Of a stretch of DNA of 64,000 bases, positions 19,111 through 27,574 are shown in pieces. The DNA lies in NCBI RefSeq assembly GCF_001276715.1, contig NZ_LIUQ01000009.1, positions 32,728 through 96,727 of the forward strand, written 5' to 3'. This DNA comes from Planktothricoides sp. SR001 (GTDB lineage: Bacteria > Cyanobacteriota > Cyanobacteriia > Cyanobacteriales > Laspinemataceae). Positions within the stretch are counted from its first letter, which is position 1; each line of letters begins with the position of its first letter. Position numbers and translations under genes: made by a program. The notes beneath the pieces are model-generated. The model was not told the origin of the DNA. It worked only from the letters and a program-made list of their open reading frames with translations, and searched no databases.

Positions 19111-21276
19111 TTAACCATTAACAAATGTTTTCCCAAAATCAAAAGGAGCAGGCTTTGAGATTTCATAGCCTTGAGCATAATCTACACCGATCGCCCCGAT
19201 TTTATCTAAAATTGCGGCATTTTCCACAAACTCAGCGATGGTTTGCAAATTCATCACCTGCCCAATGCGATTAAAACTTTCCACAATTGCCAGATCGATC
19301 TCACTATTGACAAGATTCTTGACAAAACTGCCATCAATTTTCAAATAATCCACCGGAAAATGTTTAATATAATCGAAAGAGTTCAGGCCATGACCAAAAT
19401 CATCTAAGGCAAAACAACAGCCCAATTGCTTCAGTTCATTAATTAATTTAATGGCTTGGTCAAAATTAGCGATCGCAGTAGTTTCGGTAATTTCCAAACA
19501 AATCGTCTGCGGTGGGACTTCCGCTTGCTGTAATTGCTCCTTGAAAAAATCAAGAAATTGCGGCTGATTAATACTAGATCCAGAAATATTCAGCGCATAT
19601 AAATTATGCGTCTCATCAACCCGGTCAAAATTTTGCTGGTAGTAATGGCGATATTGACTGAAGAAAGTCTGAATGACCCAACGATCTATGGTTGGCATCA
19701 ATCCATAGCGTTCTCCAGCGGGCAGAAACACTGCCGGGGAGAATAGTTGGCCATTTTCACTTAAGAAACGCAATAAAATTTCATAGTAAATCGGCTTATT
19801 TTGACCTTGAATGGGAGTAACTTTTTGATAATAGAGACAAAAGCGATTTTCCTGTAATGCCTGATTAATTTGGACAACCCATTGTCTTTCTTTCCGTTGT
19901 CTGACTAACTCATAATCATTATCTTGATAGACTTGAATACAGTTACGCCCTCGGTTTTTTGCCGCATAACAACAGGCATCGGCAATACTCAAAACCGTAT
20001 TTTTATCTTTGGTATGCTGGTCGATCGCCACTACGCCGATACTCACCCCAATCTTAAAGGTTTTATTCTGCCAATAAAAGCGAAATTTTTCAACTTTTTG
20101 GCGATAAGATTCGGCGACTTCAATTCCTTTTTCCAGGGAACATTGATGAAGTAAAAAAGCAAATTCATCTCCGCCTAAACGAGCTAAAGTATCCGTAGAC
20201 CGGATGCGCTGCTGCAATAATTGAGTCACTTGACGTAATAACTCATCTCCCGCTGCATGACCACAAGTATCATTCACCACCTTAAACTGATCTAAGTCTA
20301 AATAGCATAAAATATGGTTGTGTTGCTCATTTTTGGCAGAGGCGATCGCCTCCTCGAGTTCTTGTTCAAATTTCCGGCGATTCATTAATCCGGTTAAGGC
20401 ATCGTGGCTGGCTTGCCAAGACAATTGACGGGTAAAATTATAGGATTCGGTGATATCCCGAAACACAATCACTGCCCCAATGACATTACCTTGACGATCT
20501 TGAATCGGCGCCGCTGAGTCATCAATCGGAAATTCTCGCCCATCCCGCGCTATTAACATCGTATTTTTAGCGAGATTAACTATTTTAACTTGCTCTAACG
20601 CCTCAAAAATCGGATTTTCCACGATTTTTTTCGTGAATTCGTTAACAATATTAAAAACTTCAAATAAATGTAACCCTTGAGCCTCTTTTTCATTCCAGCC
20701 GGTTAAATATTCGGCCATCGGATTGAGATAGGTGACAAAACCATGAGCATCGGTGGTAATCACCGCATCCCCAATGGATTTTAAGGTGACTTGAGCTAAT
20801 TCTTTTTCAAAGAATAATGCTTCTTGGGTGCGCTGATGGTCGGCGATTTCTTGCCTTAAAAGCAAATTTTTTTCCTGGAGAATTTTTTGCAGGCGCTGAA
20901 TGGATAAATGAGTTTCTACGCGGGCTAATACTTCTTCGATTTGAAAGGGTTTGGTGATATAATCCGCCCCACCCACGGCAAATCCCAGGATTTTATCGAA
21001 AGTATTCGCCAGCGCACTCAAGAAAATGATCGGAATTTGGGCAGTTTGCTCATCGGCTTTTAATTGACGACAAACTTCATAGCCATCATAATCAGGTAGC
21101 TTAATATCCAGTAAAATTAAATCTGTCTCCGCCGCTTTCGCCCCTCTTAAAGCCATTGCCCCGGTTGTACAGGAACGAACTTTATAGCCTTGTCCTTGTA
21201 ATGTGTCTCTCAGAAGTCGAAGATTATCGGGTAAATCGTCAACGATCAAAATGCTACCTTTAGTACAGGAAGTCAT
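19111..21276 (-). CDS. Response regulator with PAS, GGDEF and EAL domains
   Basis: 721 residues: receiver (I-L-I-V-D-D-L-P-D-N, phosphoacceptor in L-L-D-I-K-L-P-D), coiled coil, PAS (D-A-V-I-T-T-D-A-H-G), GGDEF with the intact signature R-L-G-G-D-E-F-A-F, and EAL with E-I-L-L-R in place of E-A-L-L-R but with D-D-F-G, K-I-D and E-F-V-E conserved. It should make and/or break cyclic di-GMP; the E-I-L variant leaves phosphodiesterase activity open. The receiver and PAS portion is nearly the same as in the hybrid kinase downstream, so the kinase may phosphorylate it or the two arose by duplication. Confidence 0.9.
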   Translation of the reverse strand: MTSCTKGSILIVDDLPDNLRLLRDTLQGQGYKVRSCTTGAMALRGAKAAETDLILLDIKLPDYDGYEVCRQLKADEQTAQIPIIFLSALANTFDKILGFAVGGADYITKPFQIEEVLARVETHLSIQRLQKILQEKNLLLRQEIADHQRTQEALFFEKELAQVTLKSIGDAVITTDAHGFVTYLNPMAEYLTGWNEKEAQGLHLFEVFNIVNEFTKKIVENPIFEALEQVKIVNLAKNTMLIARDGREFPIDDSAAPIQDRQGNVIGAVIVFRDITESYNFTRQLSWQASHDALTGLMNRRKFEQELEEAIASAKNEQHNHILCYLDLDQFKVVNDTCGHAAGDELLRQVTQLLQQRIRSTDTLARLGGDEFAFLLHQCSLEKGIEVAESYRQKVEKFRFYWQNKTFKIGVSIGVVAIDQHTKDKNTVLSIADACCYAAKNRGRNCIQVYQDNDYELVRQRKERQWVVQINQALQENRFCLYYQKVTPIQGQNKPIYYEILLRFLSENGQLFSPAVFLPAGERYGLMPTIDRWVIQTFFSQYRHYYQQNFDRVDETHNLYALNISGSSINQPQFLDFFKEQLQQAEVPPQTICLEITETTAIANFDQAIKLINELKQLGCCFALDDFGHGLNSFDYIKHFPVDYLKIDGSFVKNLVNSEIDLAIVESFNRIGQVMNLQTIAEFVENAAILDKIGAIGVDYAQGYEISKPAPFDFGKTFVNG

Positions 21277-21412
21277 GGTGATATCTCCCTAGGGAATATG
21301 GGGAAATTAGCTTAACTTTAGCAGAAACCCGATGAAAAATTACCCTAGGGCAGTCCAAGGGCATTTGATTCAGGGGAAAACCCCTTTCCGTTGGTATTTA
21401 TTCCCGGTTGGA

Positions 21413-22237
21413 TTAGCTGGGAAAAAATAACCGTAAATAACTGGATAAAATCACATCACCCCAAATGGCGCTGATGGCTCCACCGATCGCCAAAAATGGG
21501 CCAAAGGGCATGGGTTGTCGGCGATCCAACCAACCCAGAGCGATCGCCCCTCCGCCGAGAAATGCGCCCATGATACAAGCCAGAAAACCCGCCACGAGCA
21601 TATATTTCCAGCCCAACCAAGCTCCCATCATAGCCATCAGTTTGGCATCTCCTGCGCCCATTGCCGCTTGTCCAAAGGCGATCGACCCCACCACGCCAAT
21701 AATATCTAATAACCAAATTCCCAAGACCATGCCGATAATTCCTGGCATCAAATAATCGTGGAGTCCGGCGGCAAAATTCGGGGCTTGCAAAAAACACCGG
21801 GCTACCTGAAACCCCAAACCCACAACTAAACCTGATTTCGTGAGGACATTGGGCAGGGTCATGGTATCCAAATCGATCAGAGATAGGGCGAGTAACCAGC
21901 TAAAAAATGCCCAATTTGCCACCATGTCCAAGGGAGTCGCCAAAGAAGTTAAGCAAATGAAGACAAATAATAAACCTGTGGCGGCTTCTACCAAGGGATA
22001 TCGGATAGAAATTGGACTGCGACAGTGGCCACAGCGTCCCCGCAATCGGATCCAACCCCAGACCGGAATATTTTCGGTCTTGCCCAGTTTATGCAAACAT
22101 TGGGGACAACGGGACGGAGGCCAAAGAATTGATAAGCCAGCAGGCACCCGATAGACGACGACGTTGAGAAAACTGCCAATGGACGAACCCAAGATAAACA
22201 CGATCGCGATCGCTGGCAAATAGTAGATCCATTCCAT
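21413..22237 (-). CDS. pilD: Prepilin peptidase/N-methyltransferase PilD
   Basis: 274 residues. N-terminal G-S-F-L-N-V-V-V-Y-R-V-P and two C-x-x-C pairs (C-P-Q-C and C-G-H-C) mark the methyltransferase part. Aspartyl-protease residues are in L-I-D-L-D-T-M-T-L-P and G-A-G-D-A-K-L-M. About seven to eight membrane helices. It cleaves and methylates type IV prepilins at the inner membrane, needed for pili, motility and DNA uptake. It follows a small hypothetical gene on the same strand. Confidence 0.95.
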   Translation of the reverse strand: MEWIYYLPAIAIVFILGSSIGSFLNVVVYRVPAGLSILWPPSRCPQCLHKLGKTENIPVWGWIRLRGRCGHCRSPISIRYPLVEAATGLLFVFICLTSLATPLDMVANWAFFSWLLALSLIDLDTMTLPNVLTKSGLVVGLGFQVARCFLQAPNFAAGLHDYLMPGIIGMVLGIWLLDIIGVVGSIAFGQAAMGAGDAKLMAMMGAWLGWKYMLVAGFLACIMGAFLGGGAIALGWLDRRQPMPFGPFLAIGGAISAIWGDVILSSYLRLFFPS

Positions 22238-22278
22238 GTGAGTTTAAATTTTTCCTGATAAGATGCCCGAATCTTCAA

Positions 22279-22545
22279 TTAATAAAGTCCCGATTCAATT
22301 TGCTCAAACGGGACAAAAGATTCAGTAAATAATAAGATCGGTTTGCGTTGGAAAATTAGCTGTCCCCGATAACTCAACCGATCAATTGCCACCCCCACAG
22401 GGCGATCCATCCGTTCTCGATGAACTTCTTTATAAGCACGATAAAACAGTCTTGCTGCTCTGAGCAAGGTTGGATCGAGTAATTGGGGTGACTGTGTAGA
22501 ATAACTCGCCATTTGTTCTGGCCATTGCTGTGCCGCGTTTACCAC
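22279..22545 (-). CDS. Small hypothetical protein, start uncertain
   Basis: 88 residues from a GTG at 22545; not recognised. Tail: D-R-P-V-G-V-A-I-D-R-L-S-Y-R-G-Q-L-I-F. The same frame stays open for 46 more codons upstream, to a TAA at 22684-22686, and reads like protein (A-T-F-G-N-G-G-N-F-L-A-I-P-S-P-R-S-L), yet has no ATG, GTG or TTG. So either the true start is non-canonical, a start codon was lost, or the upstream frame is not used. It is 42 bases from pilD and may share its transcript. Confidence 0.5.
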   Translation of the reverse strand: MVNAAQQWPEQMASYSTQSPQLLDPTLLRAARLFYRAYKEVHRERMDRPVGVAIDRLSYRGQLIFQRKPILLFTESFVPFEQIESGLY

Positions 22546-22821
22546 GGACCCACTCCAATGCTGAAAATTTTCTCGATTGTAGCTGATTTTGTTAATCAGC
22601 GATCGCGGTGATGGAATTGCCAGAAAATTACCCCCGTTGCCAAACGTGGCGATCGGGGCAGTATCGCTCTCAAGGATATCCCGTTATAATCTCTATGGAA
22701 CGTCTGTTTAACCAAAGAGTATCAATGCTCTGGACTATCTACAGTCAGCGTGTTGATCTCTGACCTGTTGGGTCGCCACACTTTCTGCTCGATTTCCTGT
22801 TGTGAACTTTTACAAACGCTT

Positions 22822-23835
22822 ATGGAAACCTTAGATCAATTTCTCCCACAAGTTTGGTTTGTCATTTTAGCCTTGTTCCTTTTCCTTTATGTTATGCTGG
22901 ATGGCTTTGACTTAGGGGTGGGAATTTTATCTCTGACCGCTTCTACGGAAAAACGGCGAGGTATTTTGATGACAAGCTTAAGCAATGTTTGGGATGCGAA
23001 TGAAACCTGGTTAGTGCTGATGGGTGGTGCTCTTTTTGGCGCTTTTCCCTTGGCATATAGCACTATTCTCAATGCCCTATATATCCCGATTTTGATGATG
23101 ATTTTCGGGTTTATATTTCGGGCGGTGGCCTTTGAATTTCGCGAACATTCTCGCCGCAAAGTATTGTGGAATTTTGCTTTTGGTGCCGGTAGTTTCTTGG
23201 CCGCCCTTGGTCAAGGATTTGCCCTAGGGGGTGTTTTGCAAGGTATTGCCGTTGATGAAGCAGGACATTTTGTGGGCAATACTTGGGACTGGTTAAGTTT
23301 GTCTTCTTTGTTGGTGGCGTTGACTTTAATTCAAGGTTACGTTTTAATCGGTTCTACTTATCTGATTCTGAAAACTTCCGGAGAGTTGCAAACTACCCAT
23401 TTCCGCACTGCCAAAATCGCCGCTTGGACAACATTATTGGGCGCGGGATTAATTACGATTACCACGCCGCTATTTTTTGCCCAAATCCGCGATCGCCTAT
23501 TTAATCCCCCGCAAGTGTATATTTTTGCCCTGATTCCTTTCTTAGGCATTTTGTTAATCGGTTTATTGATTAATAGCCTGAACCAGCGACAAGAAAAAAC
23601 CCCGTTTATATGGACAATCGGCATTTTCCTACTCACGTTTTTTGGATTAGCTTTGATTGTGTTTCCCTACATCATCCCCATCCAAATTACTATATATGAT
23701 GCCGCCGCTGCCACCAGTTCCCTGGTGTTTATGATTGTCTTCATTGGTTTTTTAATCCCGATTATGTTGTTTTACAATATTTATCAATATATTGTGTTCC
23801 GGGGAAAAGTCATTACCGACAATTATGGCGATTAA
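22822..23835 (+). CDS. cydB: Cytochrome bd quinol oxidase subunit II
   Basis: 337 residues from ATG 22822 (M-E-T-L-D-Q-F-L-P-Q-V-W-F); an upstream GTG at 22750 adds an unlikely 24 residues. Family signatures: V-M-L-D-G-F-D-L-G-V-G-I near the N-terminus, W-D-A-N-E-T-W-L-V, and F-R-A-V-A-F-E-F-R. About eight to nine membrane helices. With CydA it forms the bd-type terminal oxidase that reduces O2 using quinol. cydA usually sits directly upstream, but here the upstream gene is divergent and no cydA is in the window. Confidence 0.92.
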   Translation: METLDQFLPQVWFVILALFLFLYVMLDGFDLGVGILSLTASTEKRRGILMTSLSNVWDANETWLVLMGGALFGAFPLAYSTILNALYIPILMMIFGFIFRAVAFEFREHSRRKVLWNFAFGAGSFLAALGQGFALGGVLQGIAVDEAGHFVGNTWDWLSLSSLLVALTLIQGYVLIGSTYLILKTSGELQTTHFRTAKIAAWTTLLGAGLITITTPLFFAQIRDRLFNPPQVYIFALIPFLGILLIGLLINSLNQRQEKTPFIWTIGIFLLTFFGLALIVFPYIIPIQITIYDAAAATSSLVFMIVFIGFLIPIMLFYNIYQYIVFRGKVITDNYGD

Positions 23836-23904
23836 GAGGATTAATTCGCGGTTGGCTAGGTTAGGGGGCGATCGCACCTGTTTTCTTTTGCCAAATTAAT
23901 CTAA

Positions 23905-24055
23905 TTGATAATTGACAATTGATAATTGACAATTGATAATTGATATTTTTTAGCGATCGATCAATTATGAATTATCAATTGTTAATTAATTGTTAATTAT
24001 TTTACCCGTTCCCCGTTCCCCGTTCCCAGTTCCCCAACCACCAACCACCAACCAT
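23905..24055. repeat. GATAATTGACAATT tandem repeats and CCAACC repeats
   Basis: About 2.5 copies of a 14-bp unit GATAATTGACAATT (23907-23943) are followed by its partial inverted form (about 23966-23998), then CCCGTTCC and CCAACCA repeats. Non-coding spacer between cydB and the MDR oxidoreductase. Confidence 0.75.
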
Positions 24056-24092
24056 AGAATCCCTACCCACCAACCATCAACCATAAATTATT

Positions 24093-25031
24093 ATGAAAGC
24101 AGCCATCATCAATCAATACGGTTCCTCGGAAGTATTACAAATCGCCGAAGTTGCCAAACCTACTCCCAAAAATAATCAAATTTTGCTCAAAGTTCACGCA
24201 GCCAGCATTAATCCAATTGATTGGAAAACCAGAAAAGGAATGCTGAAATTTTTAATTAACCAAAAATTTCCCTTAATTTTAGGATTTGATGTGTGTGGGG
24301 AAGTGATAGAAATCGGCAGCAAAGTCACCAAATTTAAACCCGGAGATTTAGTTTACGGAATGGTCGATTTTCCCGGTGGGGCTTATGCGGAATATGCAGT
24401 AGTTTCAGAAACCGCTGCGGCATTTAAACCGAACAATATGACCGCCGAAGAAACTGCCGCTTTACCTGTTGCTGCCCTAACCGCTTTACAATCTTTACGA
24501 GACTTAGGGGGAATTCAGCCCGGACAAAAAGTGCTGATTAATGGCGGTTCTGGAGGGGTAGGTACTTATGCCATCCAAATTGCCAAAGCCTATCAAGCCC
24601 ATGTCACCGCTGTATGCAGTACCAAAAACTTAGAATTAGTCAAAAGTTTAGGCGCAGATCGCGCGATCGACTATACGCAACAAGATTTTACAATTTCTTC
24701 AGAAACTTATGATATTATTTTTGATACAATTGCTCATAAATCTTTAGGAAAATGTAATAAAATTTTACACAAAAACGGAGTTTATATTACCACTTTGCCC
24801 ATATTACCTTGCTTATTAGAAAGTTTCCTAACTCTGTTATTGCCCGGAAAAAAATGTAAAATTATTTTGGCTAAACCTAGTGGTGAAGATATGGCTACCT
24901 TGAAAGACCTGGTTTCTGCGGGTAAACTACGCAGTATTATCGATCGCACCTACCCCCTTTGGCAAATTGCCCAAGCCCATCAACACAGCGAAGCCGGCCA
25001 TGTAGTGGGTAAGATAGTGATAACCGTCTAG
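24093..25031 (+). CDS. NAD(P)-dependent MDR-family quinone oxidoreductase
   Basis: 312 residues of the medium-chain dehydrogenase/reductase fold. N-terminal M-K-A-A-I-I-N-Q-Y-G and A-A-S-I-N-P-I-D-W-K belong to the zinc-free quinone-reductase branch. The nucleotide-binding site is G-G-S-G-G-V-G-T-Y-A-I-Q-I-A-K. The family reduces quinones or enones with NADPH. No catalytic zinc ligands are visible. It stands alone, 85 bases before hypD on the same strand. Substrate unknown. Confidence 0.88.
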   Translation: MKAAIINQYGSSEVLQIAEVAKPTPKNNQILLKVHAASINPIDWKTRKGMLKFLINQKFPLILGFDVCGEVIEIGSKVTKFKPGDLVYGMVDFPGGAYAEYAVVSETAAAFKPNNMTAEETAALPVAALTALQSLRDLGGIQPGQKVLINGGSGGVGTYAIQIAKAYQAHVTAVCSTKNLELVKSLGADRAIDYTQQDFTISSETYDIIFDTIAHKSLGKCNKILHKNGVYITTLPILPCLLESFLTLLLPGKKCKIILAKPSGEDMATLKDLVSAGKLRSIIDRTYPLWQIAQAHQHSEAGHVVGKIVITV

Positions 25032-25116
25032 AGAGTAGTTTGCCACCAGGGGCTGGGAGTCCGCGATCGGCGGTCAGCTAAATTTGGCAATAACTAAACA
25101 TAAAGGATCAAAGATT

Positions 25117-26232
25117 ATGAAATTTGTGGATGAGTACCGAGATGCGAAGGCTGCACAAGACTATGCTCTGGCGATCGCCAAAATTGTCACCAAACCTTGG
25201 ACAATTATGGAAATCTGCGGCGGACAAACCCACTCGATCGTCAAATATGGCATTGATGAACTTTTACCCAAAGAAATTACCCTCATTCACGGGCCTGGTT
25301 GTCCGGTTTGTGTCACTTCTATTGAGTTAATCGATCAGGCGATCGCCCTAGCACAACGTCCAGAAGTTATCCTCTGTTCTTTTGGGGATATGTTACGAGT
25401 TCCTGGCACAGAAAAAGACTTGTTAAGTGTAAAAGCAACCGGGGCAGATGTGCGGATCGTGTATTCTCCCGTAGATGCTTTAAAAGTTGCGCGGGATAAT
25501 CCTGACAAAGAAGTGGTATTTTTTGCTGTCGGATTTGAAACCACTGCCCCAGCCACATCAATGGCCATATTTCGGGCAGAACAACAAGAACTAAAGAATT
25601 TCTCCATGTTAGTTTCTCATGTGTTAGTGCCCCCGGCAATGGAAGCGATCTTAGCCTCACCCAACTGTCAAGTTCAAGGCTTTTTAGCGGCGGGTCATGT
25701 TTGCACCGTCATGGGTTACACCGAATATTATCCCATTGCCGAAAAATATCAATGTCCCATCATCGTCACCGGATTTGAACCTGTGGATATTCTCCAAGGA
25801 ATTTATCTTTGCGTGCAGCAGTTAGAAGCAGGGAAAGCCGAAGTAGAAAATCAGTATAAACGTTCCGTAGAAGAACAAGGAAATATTCCGGCTCAACAGT
25901 TAATTCGAGAAGTGTTTGAAGTGACTTCACGAGACTGGCGCGGCATTGGGGAAATTCCCCGCAGCGGCTTAAAACTCCGGGATAAATATGGCCAATTTGA
26001 TGCCCAAAAACGCTTTAATTTGCAGAGTATCCCGTCAGCTTTCGCCGAACCATCACCATGTATTAGTGGGGAAATTATGCAAGGAGTTAAAAAGCCTCAT
26101 CAGTGTCCGGCTTTTAGCGGCGAATGTACTCCAGAGCATCCTTTAGGTGCGCCGATGGTTTCTTCCGAAGGGGCTTGTGCTGCTTATTATCGCTATCGCC
26201 AACAGTCCAATCAAACCTCACAAAAAAGTTAA
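25117..26232 (+). CDS. hypD: Hydrogenase maturation protein HypD
   Basis: 371 residues from ATG 25117, which has AAAGGA about 8 bases upstream; a TTG at 25084 is less likely. Signatures: [20 protein letters not shown] and C-terminal cysteines of the 4Fe-4S cluster (C-P-A-F-S-G-E-C). HypD works with HypC to build the Fe(CN)2CO centre of NiFe hydrogenases. No other hyp or hox gene is nearby. Confidence 0.95.
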   Translation: MKFVDEYRDAKAAQDYALAIAKIVTKPWTIMEICGGQTHSIVKYGIDELLPKEITLIHGPGCPVCVTSIELIDQAIALAQRPEVILCSFGDMLRVPGTEKDLLSVKATGADVRIVYSPVDALKVARDNPDKEVVFFAVGFETTAPATSMAIFRAEQQELKNFSMLVSHVLVPPAMEAILASPNCQVQGFLAAGHVCTVMGYTEYYPIAEKYQCPIIVTGFEPVDILQGIYLCVQQLEAGKAEVENQYKRSVEEQGNIPAQQLIREVFEVTSRDWRGIGEIPRSGLKLRDKYGQFDAQKRFNLQSIPSAFAEPSPCISGEIMQGVKKPHQCPAFSGECTPEHPLGAPMVSSEGACAAYYRYRQQSNQTSQKS

Positions 26233-26296
26233 AGGAGTGGCTTGATTGTGTCTCATCAGAATGCTAAATCATCAGTTTATTAGCCGGGCAGAGAAA

Positions 26297-26358
26297 AGAA
26301 ACCGGGTTTTTTCCGAACCACCCACATTTTTGGAAAAAACAGCAAAAACCCGGTTTCT
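26297..26358. repeat. AGAAACCGGGTTTTT hairpin repeat
   Basis: AGAAACCGGGTTTTT pairs with AAAAACCCGGTTTCT across about 30 bases. A member of the same hairpin family as 7691, 43804, 57094 and 62784. It may end hypD transcription. Confidence 0.7.
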
Positions 26359-26379
26359 CTAATCCCGATAATAAATTTT

Positions 26380-26530
26380 GCCGTTAAGTTTGCCGTTAAG
26401 TTTGCCGTTAAGTTTGCCGTTAAGTTTGCCGTTAAGTTTGCCGTTAAGTTTGCCGTTAAGTTTGCCGTTAATTTTGTTGATAATTTTGCCGTTAATTTTG
26501 CCGTTAATTTTGCCGTTAATTTTGTTGATA
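26380..26530. repeat. 12-bp tandem repeat array (GCCGTTAAGTTT)
   Basis: About eight copies of GCCGTTAAGTTT are followed by GCCGTTAATTTT and GTTGATAATTTT variants, about 12-13 units in all. The unit is a multiple of three and the array overlaps the last codons of the SH3b gene, whose stop is in the outermost unit. Read on the minus strand it would be (N-G-K-L)n, but that frame has no convincing gene. Confidence 0.9.
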
Positions 26531-26887
26531 AAAATCCCAGCTAGGCAGAATGAAAGCTGAGTGAGAACGCACAAAACAAGATTGATTATTATCGACGATT
26601 ACTTCTACCCAAGGATCTCGATCCTTATCTAATTTGACTTCGCGGGATGATACCGGAGCAATCTGTGTTAAAAAACGAAATCTTCTGAGAATGTTATAAT
26701 TAGTCCCCGGCCCTTGACGACAATTTAAACCGTTGGGATCTCGGTCAACCACCCGCCAAGATTGCCAGTTTACATTTCTAAAGTTTCCCCGATTATCCGG
26801 TTGTGGCTGTGCATGAACCCCAAAGGAAGTGGTGGTGATGGCTGAGGAGATCGCGATCGCGAAAATATTTCTCAACATCTTAGACAT
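26516..26887 (-). CDS. Secreted SH3b-like protein
   Basis: 123 residues: a signal peptide (I-F-A-I-A-I-S-S-A-I-T-T-T-S-F-G-V-H-A-Q, cleavage after V-H-A) then an SH3b-like domain with L-N-C-R-Q-G-P-G-T-N-Y-N-I-L. Such domains bind peptidoglycan or other wall components outside the membrane. Two cysteines in the mature part may pair. The stop codon lies in the 12-bp repeat array, so array growth could alter the C-terminus. Confidence 0.75.
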   Translation of the reverse strand: MSKMLRNIFAIAISSAITTTSFGVHAQPQPDNRGNFRNVNWQSWRVVDRDPNGLNCRQGPGTNYNILRRFRFLTQIAPVSSREVKLDKDRDPWVEVIVDNNQSCFVRSHSAFILPSWDFYQQN

Positions 26888-26989
26888 CTCCTAAATTAAT
26901 TTGCTACGGCTGAATAGCACTTTCATTCATTCACAGCCGCCATCAATCAGGAAGGTGAGAGAGAAAATAAGAGAGAAAATCTTTGCCTT

Positions 26990-27135
26990 ACAGCAGTTTT
27001 CAGATTGGTCAACCACAAATATCCGTAGGGGCGAAGGAAGGATTCCGGCAGTCTAAGGGCACGATCTTTCCGGCAGTTAATTTATTGCTTAAAATATTAA
27101 TTTAACTGCCGGAAAGATCGTGCCCCTACTGCTTA
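26990..27135. repeat. Long perfect hairpin repeat (24-bp stem)
   Basis: A 24-bp perfect stem (27057-27080 with 27102-27125) carries CCGGCAG and GGGGC motifs. Just before it (27026-27050) lies GTAGGGGCGAAGG..ATTCCGGCAG, an end of the family seen at 14.3, 50.6 and 51.6 kb. The surrounding 26888-27305 holds no gene. Confidence 0.8.
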
Positions 27136-27305
27136 AAATTTTGATATTTGATGGTTGACGGTGGACTGTTCACAGACAACGGGCAAACGAGGACTAGGAA
27201 CTAATGAGCGATCGCCAAAAAGAAAGCAGAAATAACTAGGGACTAAGGACTAAGGACTAGGAACAAATAACCAAGGACAAAAGCCATAAGTGGTTGGTTA
27301 AAAAA

Positions 27306-27545
27306 TTAAAATTCTGCCTCATCTTCTAAGGTTTCAATTAATAAATTCATTTGCTTTTTTTTCTCGGACAAAAAAACCTCGCATTCCTGTAACGCTGCTA
27401 CAGCCCAGGCAAATTTATCAAAGACTTCCGCCAGGTCTAACTGGCCTGATTCAATTTCATCAATAATCGTTTCTAGGTTAGCTACGGTAGCTTCATAATT
27501 CCAATTTTTAGCTTTAGCGGACTTGGTAGTAGTAGATTTTTTCAT
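27306..27545 (-). CDS. xseB: Exodeoxyribonuclease VII small subunit
   Basis: 79 residues, the usual size, with N-Y-E-A-T-V-A-N-L-E-T-I-I-D-E-I-E-S-G and L-x-E-V-F-D-K-F. It lies 29 bases after xseA, as expected for the operon. With XseA it degrades single-stranded DNA. Confidence 0.9.
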   Translation of the reverse strand: MKKSTTTKSAKAKNWNYEATVANLETIIDEIESGQLDLAEVFDKFAWAVAALQECEVFLSEKKKQMNLLIETLEDEAEF

Positions 27546-27574
27546 AGGGCGTTACTATTAGCTGTACTATTCAT

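Noticed and set aside
26359-26574. Frame encoding (N-G-K-L)n repeats
   Set aside because: It is only the translation of a 12-bp array; the part beyond overlaps the SH3b gene in another frame.
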